Shown here: in pieces, positions 39,061-50,282 of the stretch | Numbering within the stretch: position 1 is the stretch's first letter | How the letters are laid out: the number at the start of each line of letters is the position of its first letter | Translations under genes and position numbers: made by a program | Assembly: GCF_029852145.1 (NCBI RefSeq) | Contig: NC_079972.1 | Location: 6,149,795-6,213,794 of the forward strand | Length of the DNA: 64,000 bases | Reading direction: 5' to 3' | Source of the DNA: Microplitis mediator | Taxonomy: Eukaryota; Arthropoda; Insecta; Hymenoptera; Braconidae | The notes under the pieces: model-generated | Databases searched by the model: none | What the model was told of the DNA's origin: nothing | The model's input: the letters and a program-made list of their open reading frames with translations, nothing else

Positions 39061-42000
39061 GTTTTTATCATAAAATAAGTCATTAACATTTTTCGACTGA
39101 CACATTCGATTTTCAAAAAAGCTCAACTACCTACTATAAATTGTTAATTTTCGATTTGGTAATCACTTTTTATTATCAACTTTAATGTAAAAGATTTTAA
39201 TTAATAATAGATTTAAGTCAGTTTAAAATCCAAAGATGATATTGTTAAAAAAGCAATTATATATTGATTAAAATATATTAGATTAAAAAATTATAAAAAG
39301 CTAATTAAATTTTTAAATTGTAAATATTTTAAAGTTGATTATTAAAATACATTTAGAGTAATTTGACACTGGGAATTCTTTTATAGTAAATTATTAAGAA
39401 AACAAATCAAATTGATTTCATACTATTTTTTTACAAAAACAAAATTTTTCGAAAACGGCAAAAAAAAAAAATTCAAAATAATTTACAAAATAAATTTTGG
39501 AATGTTTTAAAAAACATATATGTGTATATATATATTTCAACAAACTCTTTTTCATCCATCGGACACACTATTTTGCGACGAGAAACGAAAGGGAACTAGA
39601 CGTCGTGAATTTCTTCGACAATCGCTTCTGGCTTAACCCCAACGGAGTTTTCGTTAAACTTTTTACTTTTCCAATCTTATGTCTTTGGGAGTAACGTTCT
39701 TTAGCTCTTTTTAACTCTCCCATCTCTATCGTTTATTTTAGTTTTTTAAACATTTTCATTTTCTATCCACACATACATATATATAGATTTTATAATAAAA
39801 TATATAGATATCATAACTTAAACTTTTTCTATTCACATGTGAATATACTTACACGCATAGAGTTGAGTCGTATAAAAATTCTTTATACTCCCGATTCGAT
39901 TATTTTTCCAATGGGCATTTTTATAATTTTCTTTTCTCTCACGCGCAGTCCGTAATATTTTACGAGTTCATAAATCAGTATAATTTCTCATAACCTTGGA
40001 AATCCTTAGAAAAACATTGAATGAAAGGTTGTATAAAAAAACATGAAAAGATATTTTTCGTAAAGAAAAAAATATATATGTATTTGTATTTTTTTCAAGA
40101 TATTAATTTCGTTTTTCTTTTTTTATACTTGTACGTTACAGGTGAAAGGTCAACGGAAGGACACGTTGATGTAAGCATAAAAAAAATAAATAAAAAATAA
40201 ACACGGGAAAAAAAATTTTACAAACGAAATAAACGAGACGGTAGTAGTGAAATTAGACTAATTCGAGAATCCGTAATTACACCACCTGCTTTACTACAAA
40301 AGACAAACTGGTGAAGGCGAAGGAAGGTTGTAGCCAGTGGTTATAGATGGTTTCCGGCTGACGTTGAGTTATTTGATGAGAAGTGTGAGAGAGAAAATTT
40401 ATTGAGAAAAGTAGTTTAGAATGCAATTGTTGCTAAACAAAGACAAAAAAAACAAAATTTATCTATAAATATATATGTATATATACATATAATTAAAGTC
40501 ATTATTGTAACTACTACTTGTACATTGGCCAAATAAGACGCTCCTTTTAGTTGCAACGCCTAAAGTTAATTTGCTGTACTAAGAGGATGATGACAAGGAT
40601 AGACATGAACAAAAAAGAGAAAACAAACAAATATATATATGGAGAGAGAAAGATAGAAAGATTGAAAGTTAAGGCAAACTCTACATAGTAGAGTATGAGT
40701 CGGAAGACAAAGTCAAAGTTACTTTGACCTCGGGAGAAAAACATACTTGACTTTATGAAGAAACTTCTAACGGCAATTATCATATATTACTTTGTTAATG
40801 AAAGACAAAAGTCTCCGTAAAATTTATGAAAAAAAAGAAAGCAATTCTTTTTTTTTTTGTTTCAAATTCCCTTATAAAAATGTGAAATATTAATAAACTT
40901 CGATTTTTGTTTTATAAAGAATGCAGTTTTGTATATTAAATTACTTTTCTTGCAACTTAAACTGTTTTATATAAATTCCTTGTAGTTTTTTTTTTTTTTT
41001 TTTTTGACGAAAACTCATCAAATAAACGAATAAATTTGTGTCTATGATGTTGTGTAAACATAATACATATTTCATTTTCATTTAAATTTCAATTGTATAA
41101 AATTCATCTTTTTTGTCAAGCAATTTTCTATGTAGTAAAATGTTTTTGATGATACAAAAAATTAGTAATTACTACACGAGATTTATATTTAAAATGTCAA
41201 CAGAATATCATACTATTATAAAAATGTTTTGTATTGTTCCAAAATTTAAAAAAAGTTTAATTATCTACCTTAATAAAATTGTCAGATACACTACTCAATG
41301 TAAAAGTAAACTCTGCGGTTTTTTGTAAAAAATGCACATGTAATATTTCAAAGCGTTCTAAATAATATTAAAATAGAAAAAAACCAACAGAAAAAATAGA
41401 AATGTCAACAAGTTGAATTGAAAAAAAAAAAAAAAAAAAATGATTTGAAACAAGTCGGTAGGTTGTGACCGCCTGATGAAATATATATATATATATATAT
41501 ATATAAATGAATGTATATTGAAAAAATATCTATAGTAAACACACGGTCACGAAGCGGATATCCATTTTGGTCGAACGATATCTGGCGCATACAGCACCCG
41601 GACAACGTATATAACGTGGACAAGTGCATTCACCTTTATAGTGACAGTCGCGAGTAGTGTGTAGAGTAAAGTAGAATAGCACTTTCGTATTCAACGTCAT
41701 ACGCTCGTTGGCTCTGGCACCACCACCATCACCCACACATGCAGAAGTAGTACCAGCATCTCCATCACATCCTCTATCACCTCCCCTGCAATACTACTAC
41801 AACCCTCAACAGCGTATACCCTCTCAACATCAGCCAATGTCTCTGGCTTTCTATCATATATATCATCCTGCTTCTCATTCTCTCCTTTACCCCTCACCCT
41901 CCAATTCGATACCCCGTAAAATCGAGTAAAAAATGTCTCGACAGCGAAAGACTATAATAAAACAAAAATAGCCTACACTAGCTCTCGCTCTCAACATCAT

Positions 42001-42261
42001 ATCTGCATACATAGATACAAGAAAACGGTACGTATGCAGAAAATGCAGAAGAAGAAATATTCTGATTTTTATGTTCAATCTTCTTATATATCTCTCATCT
42101 TCAATGTCCTTGTCATATTACAATCACCTTTTATGTCGTCTGTAGCATCCTAATGCTTTATCCTATATATTCACACAGATACTCTACATGTCATGAGTTT
42201 CTATAAAAGTCACTGGTGACGTTAAGATTTAAAAAAAAAAAAATTAATAAGATAAAATAAC
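39061..42261. other. non-coding DNA with one GC-rich unique block
   Basis: Mostly AT-rich. The block 41530-42080 is GC-richer and rich in CCA/CAT words; it is open in several frames on both strands, including a minus-strand cysteine-rich stretch (CHYKGECTCPRYIRC at about 41590-41650) with no family I recognise. It could be a regulatory region, an untranslated exon or a degenerate gene. Confidence 0.4.
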
Positions 42262-42385
42262 AAATACTCTATCAGGGACTAGTACCTGATCGATTCATGT
42301 ATTTGTATATCATCTACGTTTATAAATATAGATATAGATATACCAATACATATATTGATTGGGTACTAGTCCTTGGTGAGGTATT
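42262..42385. repeat. imperfect inverted repeat (possible MITE)
   Basis: AAATACTCTATCAGGGACTA followed by GTACCTGATC is inverted at 42355-42385 (GATTGGGTACTAGTCCTTGG, then TGAGGTATT). The arms are about 32 bp around an AT-rich loop. Confidence 0.45.
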
Positions 42386-42540
42386 AGGTCTTTTACTTAT
42401 ATATTATTATCAGGATAAATATAATTTTTTGATAGCAGTATCTTTATAATAAAACCCGCTAAATTAATTTAATTGGGTACCATTTAAAACGGGTTACGGT
42501 AATTTTTTAGAATCGTGGTTCTATCATCTAATTTCGATGA

Positions 42541-42695
42541 CACGGAAAATTGTGATTTTACCAATCTATTTCATCCCATCCACAGTATGATAGTTACCAC
42601 CACTATATGTGTCGTTAACCTCCAAATATCTAAACAAGTATCGTAACAGTCAGAAAATCGTGATAAGCTGATCACAAATGTTTTTGTTTTCCGTG
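42541..42695. mobile_element. small MITE with CACGGAAAA ends
   Basis: The left end CACGGAAAATTGTGAT is mirrored by ATCACAAATG...TTTTCCGTG on the right, about 155 bp in all. The ends belong to the CACNG-plus-A-run class. TA target sites are not preserved. Confidence 0.5.
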
Positions 42696-44233
42696 CACAA
42701 AAAATCGAGTTATCATCAATTTTTTCTTCTCAATCTATTCTATTATGCGGCGTATTTGAGAATATTAATCGATCTTATTTCTTCGAATAAATACTTTTAA
42801 ATTTAGTTTAAAAAAAAAAATTTTAACAATAGTCTGAAAAAATCAGATTATATTAATTTTTAACGAAACCATAAAAAATCGTTAAATGTACATATATTTA
42901 TATATATTAATCAATAAAAGTGTGAAGGTATATTATAAATCAAACAAAATCAGAGGTAAAACTCTCACGCATTTAATCAATCGACGAATCAAACGTCTGG
43001 AAGTTATGGTCTGAACGTGCCAAAGTCGATAAAAACCTGCTAGAGTATAAGAGCTAGTTCTACTAAACTCAGTTACATATAAACATAAATCGCGATGAAA
43101 TTTGCTAAAATTTATTTTTTTAGTTTTCATCTTATTTCAGTAACTTTAAATTATTTTTTCACAACTCATAAAATACGCCAAAGAGTATAATTATTCTAAA
43201 TAAATTCAACGAAGTAAATAGAGCTCATTCAGAAGCTCTATAAAGTTACAATTAGCAATTAAGTAGTACAACCCAAAAAGCCACTGATGTAAAATTAAGT
43301 AATTTAAAAAAAAATAAAAACTTTTTAAATTTATTAAAAAACAAAAACTTTTCTAGTCCAATAATTTTTTAAAAATAAATAAGTCAGCATTAAATTATCA
43401 AGTAAATAATAAATAAAATATATTTTAAAAAATTAATTTATCGCGACTGTAAGTATATCTTTAACTATTCAAATTAATATAAATTATGTATATCCACAAA
43501 GAGGATAAGTATATATATATTTAAAGTAAAGTCTTCTCTCTACTCTTGTTCATAAATACATACGGATGAGCCGTTTAATTTAACCGAGTTAGACTTTATA
43601 CAAAATGAAGAGTCTTCTTGAGGATGAACAATTTTGTGCGTTATTTTCATGGAACTAACCAAGAGAATAATATTCCTTAACACTAATTGTTTGGGCGAGT
43701 TAAATGACGTTTTACGAATACGAATACGAAGGCAAAGGGACATAACGTTGAATAGTGGATATATATATATATATACATATTAAAACGAGCGGATGTTTGT
43801 TAATAATGTGAGGCATATGTCGAGCCTAGATTGAACGCACAGGTGCAACTTCGGGCATCCGATTACGTGCCGATCTAAAACGGCTAGAGTTCTGGTTCTC
43901 CTATTGCCGTTGCTGGTACTACTGCTGTTAGTGCATAGTGCAATAACTGTTATGTGAATCTCCAACCAAACAGAGAGAGTCCACCAGTAATATAGCAATG
44001 CAGTTGCAGCAGTAGCATCAGAAGAGAAACTCATGAGAAACAAATATTTGGACAGAGTCTTTGAAACAATTAAACCAGTGGTATTACGCTTTACCGCAAA
44101 CATTATTCGTATTAAATATTACCACAAGAGAAAGAGAACGCGCAGATGCTATTCTGCGTTATTGGATCAACAATTTACAATTTAGTAAACGGTCTTGATA
44201 ATTTGTATACATATATATATATATATATATATA
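42696..44233. other. AT-rich DNA
   Basis: No supported gene. A GC-richer unique patch at about 43790-44000 carries a 107-codon minus frame (43780-44103) without recognisable domains. Short TA microsatellites lie at about 43758-43774 and 44212-44233. Confidence 0.5.
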
Positions 44234-45197
44234 TTAGACTGGGCCAAAAAAATCGACTATTTTTTTTTTTTAACGATACTGTGAAAATATTATTTGGGAT
44301 GACAAAAAAAAATTATTGTGAAAATTTGAGCCTTTAATTTTGATATTAAGAGGTGTATCATTGCAATTTTCGATTTTTTTTAAATGAGCGGGTTTTTGTC
44401 TCATAACTCTCAATCCATCGAGATAAACAAAATCGACTCGGATACATTTTTTTAAGGAAATTTGATGCTCTACAAAAAAAATCTGATTGAAATTTTTCGT
44501 CAGATGAACCGTTTCCTTATAGTCATGCTTTGAACGTTGGTATGATTTTAAAATTTGATTGTTCAACTTTGGAATTTTGTAATTCATGTAAAAATAAGTT
44601 TCCGGAAAAAGACAATAAATTTTCTTGAAGGAAATTGAATGCTCTACAAAAAAAGTCTCTTAACAATTTTCGCTAAATTCACTCCTTCAAAAGTTATTCA
44701 AGATTATTGAAGTCGTTTTAAATAACTTCAACCTTGAATAACTTTTGAAGGAGTGAATTTAGCGAAAATTGTTAAGAGACTTTTTTTGTAGAGCATTCAA
44801 TTTCCTTCAAGAATATTCATTGTCTTTTTCCGGAAACTTATTTTTACATGAATTACAAAATTCCAAAGTTGAACAATCAAATTTTAAAATCATACCAACG
44901 TTCAAAGCATGATTATAAGGAAACGGTTCATCTGACGAAAAATTTCAATCAGACTTTTTTTGTAGAACATCAAATTTCCTTCAAAAAATGTATCCGAGTC
45001 GATTTCGTTTATCTCGATGGATTGAGAGTTATGAGACAAAAACCCGCTCATTTAAAAAAAATCGAAAATTGCAATGATACACCTCTTAATATCAAAATTA
45101 AGGGCTCAAATTTTCACAATAATTTTTTTTTTGTCATTCCAAATAATATTTCCACAGTATCGTTAAAAAAAAAAAATAGTCGATTTTTTTGGCCCAG

Positions 45198-45202
<5 letters not shown>
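44234..45202. mobile_element. 1.0-kb fold-back transposon, TTAGACTGGGCC ends
   Basis: An almost perfect palindrome centred at about 44718 with hardly any spacer. The ends are TTAGACTGGGCCAAAAAAAT and its inverse, with TA on both outer sides (44232-44233 and 45203-45204) inside TA microsatellites. Frames of about 105 and 129 codons on opposite strands (44270-44587 minus, 44848-45237 plus) share the same start because the arms are copies of one another. They resemble no transposase and are probably fortuitous. Internal blocks (CCTCTTAATATCAAAATTAA; TTTTTTTGTAGAGCATTCAA) match the element at 24028-25046. Confidence 0.85.
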
Positions 45203-45231
<29 letters not shown>

Positions 45232-45311
45232 GTATAGATACATTTATTGATGATTAAGCGCTTATTGCGCTTCAGTGCATAATCAAACTTATCATTAGAA
45301 GATTATTAGGT

Positions 45312-45527
45312 TTGCAGAATCAAACGGTATTAACATCAATAAATTATATCATTAAATCGATAGCAATTTACTCCGGTACAGCTATTAATTTTCTTCTCGC
45401 AGGATATGTCAATTTTAATCTAATAATTATCCTTTATAACTGTATTCCATTATATTTGCTTACATTTATTGCTGAAATATTTAAGCAAATATATATACAG
45501 TGTGTACAAAAGAATTGGAGTAAATAG
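45312..45527 (+). pseudogene. hydrophobic coding-like fragment, unrecognised
   Basis: After TTTGCAG (a possible splice acceptor ending at about 45317) a frame runs 71 codons to TAG at 45525-45527. Its first two thirds look like two membrane segments: about residues 18-32, SIAIYSGTAINFLLAG, and about residues 37-52, LIIILYNCIPLYLLTF. The pattern G-x4-FLLAGYV followed by a hydrophobic stretch recalls a transmembrane pair of major facilitator (sugar-transporter-like) proteins, but this is only a resemblance. No start methionine, partner exon or donor site can be shown. It sits just beyond the fold-back element at 44234-45202. Confidence 0.2.
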
Positions 45528-45926
45528 TATTGTTTATATTGAGGATATAAAATAAATAAATAAAATGAAAGCAAAGAGAGTAGAGTTGAGTGATCGGAAT
45601 TTTTTTTTCCCGATAGTAAATATATAGATTATGTAAGAAAATAAAAATGTATATAAATTGCCGTGAAAATTGTAAGGAAAATTTTTTATAGAGATAAATA
45701 TTTCTTTTCCTCATTTTTTTTTTTTTTTTTTTATGGCGAGAATTTTCTCAGCAAATTTTTATTGCTATACGACTCGTTAGTTTATTTTAAAATATTCGGT
45801 ATGTTATAATTTAAATTAGATAAAAAAAATATGATATTATGTCATATATATCATATATATATATATATATATATCATTTTTTTTTTAATTTTATTTAGAG
45901 TAAATTTCTAATCTATTGAGTCTATA

Positions 45927-46208
45927 CACTGTAAAAATCGGATGTGAATTCGGAGTGATTACGGACTTTATTTAAATCCAGATTCACTCTGTCACTCGGC
46001 ATACCCGTAAATAGGGAGTTTGTCTTTTCAGCGGAGTCATTTCGGAGTAGTCTGGATTTTACTTCAATCCACATTCTCTCTGATTCGGAGTTTTAGTATT
46101 AAAATGAACTTCCCTTTGGAGTAAATTTCACTCCGAGGGAATTATAATCATCCGCTCCGCATTCACTCCGGATTTAATTCGAGTTCACTCCAAAAATTTT
46201 TTACAGTG
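45927..46208. mobile_element. word-array MITE, CGGAGTGAAT family
   Basis: Ends CACTGTAAAAATCGG and TTTTTTACAGTG, with TA on both sides (45925-45926 and 46209-46210). The interior repeats CGGAGTGA / TCACTCCG words in both orientations. Relatives: 54949-55475 and a truncated copy at 57522. No coding capacity. If the minus-strand gene is real, this element lies in its first intron. Confidence 0.8.
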
Positions 46209-46266
46209 TATAGGTAAAATGCATTTTTAATAGGCAACAATTTCATGATGATATTGATTTATGAAG

Positions 46267-46485
46267 ATGTACCTGAAGATCGGAAGGTTTTTCGTCCAAC
46301 GAAAATGAAAAACATTTATGTAATTTGACTGCTTAAGGGGTAGTCAGGGGTTGCCTGCAATTTTCGGCTGGCGTACTAGCACCTATGCAAAATATTTCAG
46401 AAATCTAGATCTAGTAGATTTTTAACTTTTCATTTTTTTTTTTTTATTTTCGTTCCGCGAAAAACGTCCCAATCTTCAGGTACAT
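46267..46485. mobile_element. MITE, second copy of the ATGTACCTGAAGAT family
   Basis: The same ends and internal order as 28548-28775 (ATGTACCTGAAGATCGGAAG ... AATCTTCAGGTACAT). Flanks TTTATGAAG and TTTATGAAT form an imperfect 8-9 bp duplication. It lies about 100 bp inside the presumed first intron of the minus-strand gene. Confidence 0.8.
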
Positions 46486-46587
46486 TTATGAATCATATTA
46501 TTCTGACAAACTTGAAAAGATAAATAATATTTATAATACTTAACAAGTTAATAAGTATTCAAGTAACAAATGTAATAGATTTCTTAC

Positions 46588-46690
46588 CTTTAACAATCGG
46601 TGATATAAAAAATCCCACGAGGATAATCATCAGCATCATGTGGACAGAGTCCCGGGATTTATCACCAGTAATTGATCTAACGCCTTCCAT
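46588..46690 (-). CDS. first coding exon of a secreted or membrane protein (partial gene)
   Basis: On the minus strand an ATG at 46690-46688, in fair Kozak context (AATAATGG), follows an in-frame TAA four codons upstream, which fixes the start. The exon encodes 34 residues plus one base (phase 1) and ends at a strong donor, AAAG|GTAAGAAATC. Residues 1-17 are polar with Arg5, Lys11 and Arg13. Residues 18-33 (MMLMIILVGFFISPIV) form a hydrophobic core, followed by Lys34. This is the layout of a signal peptide, or less likely a signal anchor, so the product probably enters the secretory pathway. In insects such leader exons often belong to cell-surface proteins with very long first introns, but the family cannot be named from this exon. 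No second exon is identifiable down to position 1. The putative promoter is upstream at 48280-48860. Confidence 0.6.
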
Positions 46691-48279
46691 TATTGCAATT
46701 TAACGTTGTTAAATCTATTCCCGAGTTTTTTTAGGACATTTGACGATTAAATTAAATAAACCACTTAAAACTTTATCACAAAAATCCGCACGAGTTTTAA
46801 TTAATGAAAAGAAACACTCAAAAATAAAATAACTAATTCGAAACTTTTTCTCTTCTGTTTTATTTTTATTGAAAAACTTGGTCTCATATCCAATGCAACT
46901 CAATAATCAAAAAAAATTTCATACGGACTAGAAATTCAATAGTACAATAATGTCATTAGTCACGACTTTCAATACACATGTTTTTTTTTTTTTTTATAGA
47001 TATCAAATTTTTAAAAATCCGTGTTGACATTTCACATCTAAACATTTATTCACAAATTTATCTTTACTTTTTAAAATTTTAAATAAAATTTTCACTTAAT
47101 CATCACTCAATTTAGAAGTAATAACAATTTTTAAAAAATCCGTATAATCAAAATTATCACGTAGCATTATTAAAAATAATATCACTTTTTATTATTATAA
47201 TTTTAAAACAAAAATATCAATTACAATAATCATGACGTAATAAAGTGGGCGTTAGACATTTTTCCATCGAAAAATAAAATCTAGTCATAGTTATCACTTA
47301 AAATAAATTCATAGAAACAAAACACTCGACGTACATAAAACAAAATTATCAACACCTGTAACTCGTTAGTACCGGAGAGGAAACAAAATAATTATAATTA
47401 ATCCAACAATTGTATCTTTGCGTGCTTAAGCTTCAAATTTGAACTTTTTTACACTACGTCCTATATTGTACGTCACTATGTACTTTATAAAAACTAAACT
47501 TGATCTTTACACTCAACGTATTTTGATTTAATTTTAATTTTATTTAAAACTTTTTATATTTTTTTTTTACCCGAGTTCATAACCCGGAAGAGCGAATAAA
47601 AGCGTACGTTTAAAATAAACAACTGCACTGTCACGGCAGTGACCTCTTTTGTCCTGCAACACAAACTTTATCCTTTTTAATAAAAATGTTAAAACCAATT
47701 GATCCTCCAATAACAAACTTGTAACAAATTTAATTTCAAATCGTATTTGAAAATAACTTTTTAAGAAATAAAGGAGATTAAGTAGATTTTTAATCAGCCA
47801 TTAAATTCACTTGTATGTTATTTTATTATTTAAATTGTCAAATTTTAAAATAATTATTGATACCACTAATAGTATGGATTTTAAATAAATTCTCCGTCAT
47901 CTAATCATGTTTATGTTTATGTAAAACTTTTAATTTACCACTTCAATTTTATATATGTAATTAATTTAAACAAGTCAGTGTTAGTGTTAGGCATAAAGCG
48001 CGGGAAATATTTAAAATAAAGTATTTATTTTTATTGTTATCACTTTTTTTTTAAATAAGAATTAATTATTTATTAATACTAGTTACGTTTAACTAAAATC
48101 GGAGGGATTAAAAATAAAAAAAATAATAGATAAATATTTTAAGTAAACACGAAACATTATTTTTATCACTCGCGTATTTATAAATATTAAATAAAAAAAT
48201 ACTTTTTTTTTATAATATTATTATATATATGTAAAATATATATACATATAATAATAATAATAATAATAATACGAGTATC
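46691..48279 (-). other. AT-rich 5' region of the minus-strand gene
   Basis: Between the ATG and the GC-rich block lies AT-rich DNA that may include 5' UTR and possibly an intron. I cannot place a transcription start, splice site or other gene here. An AAT/TAA microsatellite lies at about 48248-48271. Confidence 0.35.
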
Positions 48280-48860
48280 CACTCACGACCTCGTTCGACG
48301 AAGGAACAAACGCGTGTGTGCCCCGCCAGCTGGTGGGAGCAGTCGCTGAGTGTCTCGTCGAGAGAGAGAGAGTAAGCCTCTGCCCCCGCAGAGATCCACG
48401 GAAATATACGAATTATTACGAAGAGCTACGAGCACGCGCACGAAGCTCAACGAATCGTCACAACCCCCAGATCCCCCAGGTTCTCGACACCTATGTCTGT
48501 CTTTGTTGGGGACAGGAGCACACGACCCACACGAATGAAGTAGACCAGAGTACTACACTGAGAGTTAGAGTAGACCAGCGGATGTAGAGAGCAGATGAGC
48601 ATGAGAACGAGTACCGCTGGGCTCTGGGCTTAATGTATAAGAGAGAAAACCGTGTGTGGTATTGGTACTGGTACTGATGCTGATGCTGCTGATATCAGAG
48701 CTGCTTTTACTGTCTTGCTACTGTTCTTCTTAATACATATATTATTCTTTCTCTCTCGTATCATCATCCTACTCTATCGTCTGCTCTGTTCTTATGGTTC
48801 TGGACCGTATGTTCAGCAGTACAGGTGTAGACGATCTGGACGGTCAGTTTCTGTTTAGCT
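48280..48860. promoter_or_regulatory. GC- and CpG-rich promoter-like block
   Basis: This is the most GC-rich extended block of the window, with many CG dinucleotides, a GAGAGAGAGAG run at about 48360-48371 (a possible GAGA-factor site) and strong AT-rich boundaries. It lies 1.6 kb upstream of the minus-strand ATG at 46690. Plus-strand frames of 89 and 62 codons (48318-48587, 48350-48538) overlap in it, but they look like composition effects. The promoter role is inferred from position and composition only. Confidence 0.35.
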
Positions 48861-49416
48861 CCCTTTACTCTACTCCTTGCATTCCCTATCGTATTATATC
48901 GTACTATTGCTTACTTTGATCATATAATGGTAGGGATACCTTTAATTATCACGATATATGTGTATATATATACATATATGTACCCACTCGGGCTAACTTC
49001 TCGTAAACACGACATAATATACACGATAACTATGCATATTATCCTCTATGGCTTTCTGTATTTCATTTTGTCTTAATAAATTTGAAATTTTAATTAATAA
49101 AAATGTTTTATTTATTACTTTTTATAGTTCGTTAATATTAAATTTATATATTCTCATGTGAAAAAAATTATGCATACCGTATTTAATATATTTTAAATAT
49201 TATCGAAGCTAGAGTAAAATGTTAATTTTTTGTTTTCACTATAACTTTAATCCGTTCGTAACGATCTTTAAATTTAAGATACTAAATGTCACCTGGATAA
49301 TGTGAACTTTATGGCTTTTTAATTTCATAACTCAGTAAAAGCCAATTGTTACTTTATTTTAAATTCATCTGAAAAAAAAAAAAAAAAATGAAGACACTTA
49401 TTATTTTGAAAAAACA
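48861..49416. other. AT-rich DNA, nothing recognised
   Basis: No gene or repeat structure apart from short TATA and poly-A runs. Confidence 0.5.
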
Positions 49417-49500
49417 ATCTAGAAAACGGTTAGTCCTGCAGGCGAGCCCCGAAACTTCTCGCTATTTTTAAGCTCCTTGAGCTCTTCGAACACAGAAACA
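49417..49500 (+). repeat. dispersed repeat, partial copy (GGTTGRCCCTGC family)
   Basis: AATCTAGAAAACGGTTAGTC, CTGCAGGCGAGCCCCGAAAC and a following TTCTCGCT...GAGCTC match the plus-strand copies at 52580 and 61447. Non-coding. Confidence 0.6.
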
Positions 49501-49612
49501 ATTATTTCCTGCTTGACCTGCGGAAATTAACAATGAATAACATGTAACTTTAAATTTTTGTCTACGATTAATTTTAAGGAAATGTATATTTGAAAAGAAC
49601 TGTATATAAGTA

Positions 49613-49838
49613 CACTGAGAAAATTAAATAATAGGAATTACTTTCTAGTTATGGTAAAATTTTTTACCATCAATCCGATAGTAGTGAATACTATCTAGAT
49701 GATTGTATAAATCATCTAGATTATAGCAATTATTATAAATATGGTGAATGCTACAATCTAGATGATTTATACAATCATCTAGACAGTATTCAATACTATC
49801 GGATTGATGGTAAAAAATTTTACCATAACTAGATATAT
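49613..49838. mobile_element. fold-back MITE with CTAGATGATT words
   Basis: The left end CACTGAGAAAATTAAAT follows TA (49611-49612). The perfect-to-near-perfect arms start at CTAGTTATGGTAAAATTTTT (49645) and end at its inverse (to 49832). The words CTAGATGATT and AATCATCTAG alternate within. The right outer terminus is worn away. No coding capacity. Confidence 0.7.
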
Positions 49839-50282
49839 CTTCATAGACCTCAAGACCTTAAAGTCTAGCGTTTGAGTCTGGGATTCGGCGGTAGATTAAA
49901 ATGACTATAAGCGGATACAAATTATTTTGTGATGTAAGGTAAAAATGCGAATAAGCTGTACTACTGTGTTTACGTAAGAAGCAGTAATTGCTTTTAGAAA
50001 AACGCAGTAACTTGCATACTAATGTACACAAGCTATTGATGCCTTTTCGACAGGTGCCATACACTAATTTATTAAAAAAAAAGTTATTATGGTGTTAATT
50101 AATGCCTATTTCATAAACTACGAAATGAATTTTACGAAATTGAGGTTTATAAGTTATCATTCAGAAGTAACTATAGAATAAATCTGTGAAGATAGATTTT
50201 TTCTAAAATTTTTAAGACCATAAAATTGTTTTAAAAACCGTTAACAAAAGAAGTTGCATACCCCTTGTAGGAAAAAAAAATA

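Noticed and set aside
39497..39694. 65-codon plus-strand frame with a protein-like middle
   Set aside because: Too short, and no start or splice context; nothing recognised.
41530..41929. Overlapping frames including a Cys-rich minus peptide and a Pro/Ser-rich plus peptide
   Set aside because: Four frames are open at once in a GC-richer, CCA-rich block, which points to composition; the cysteine spacing matches no family I know.
43780..44103. 107-codon minus-strand frame
   Set aside because: No domain, no splice support, composition mixed but unremarkable.
48318..48587. 89-codon plus-strand frame in the GC-rich block
   Set aside because: Several overlapping frames are open because of composition; no splice signals, domain or Kozak support. 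Kept only as part of a promoter-like block.
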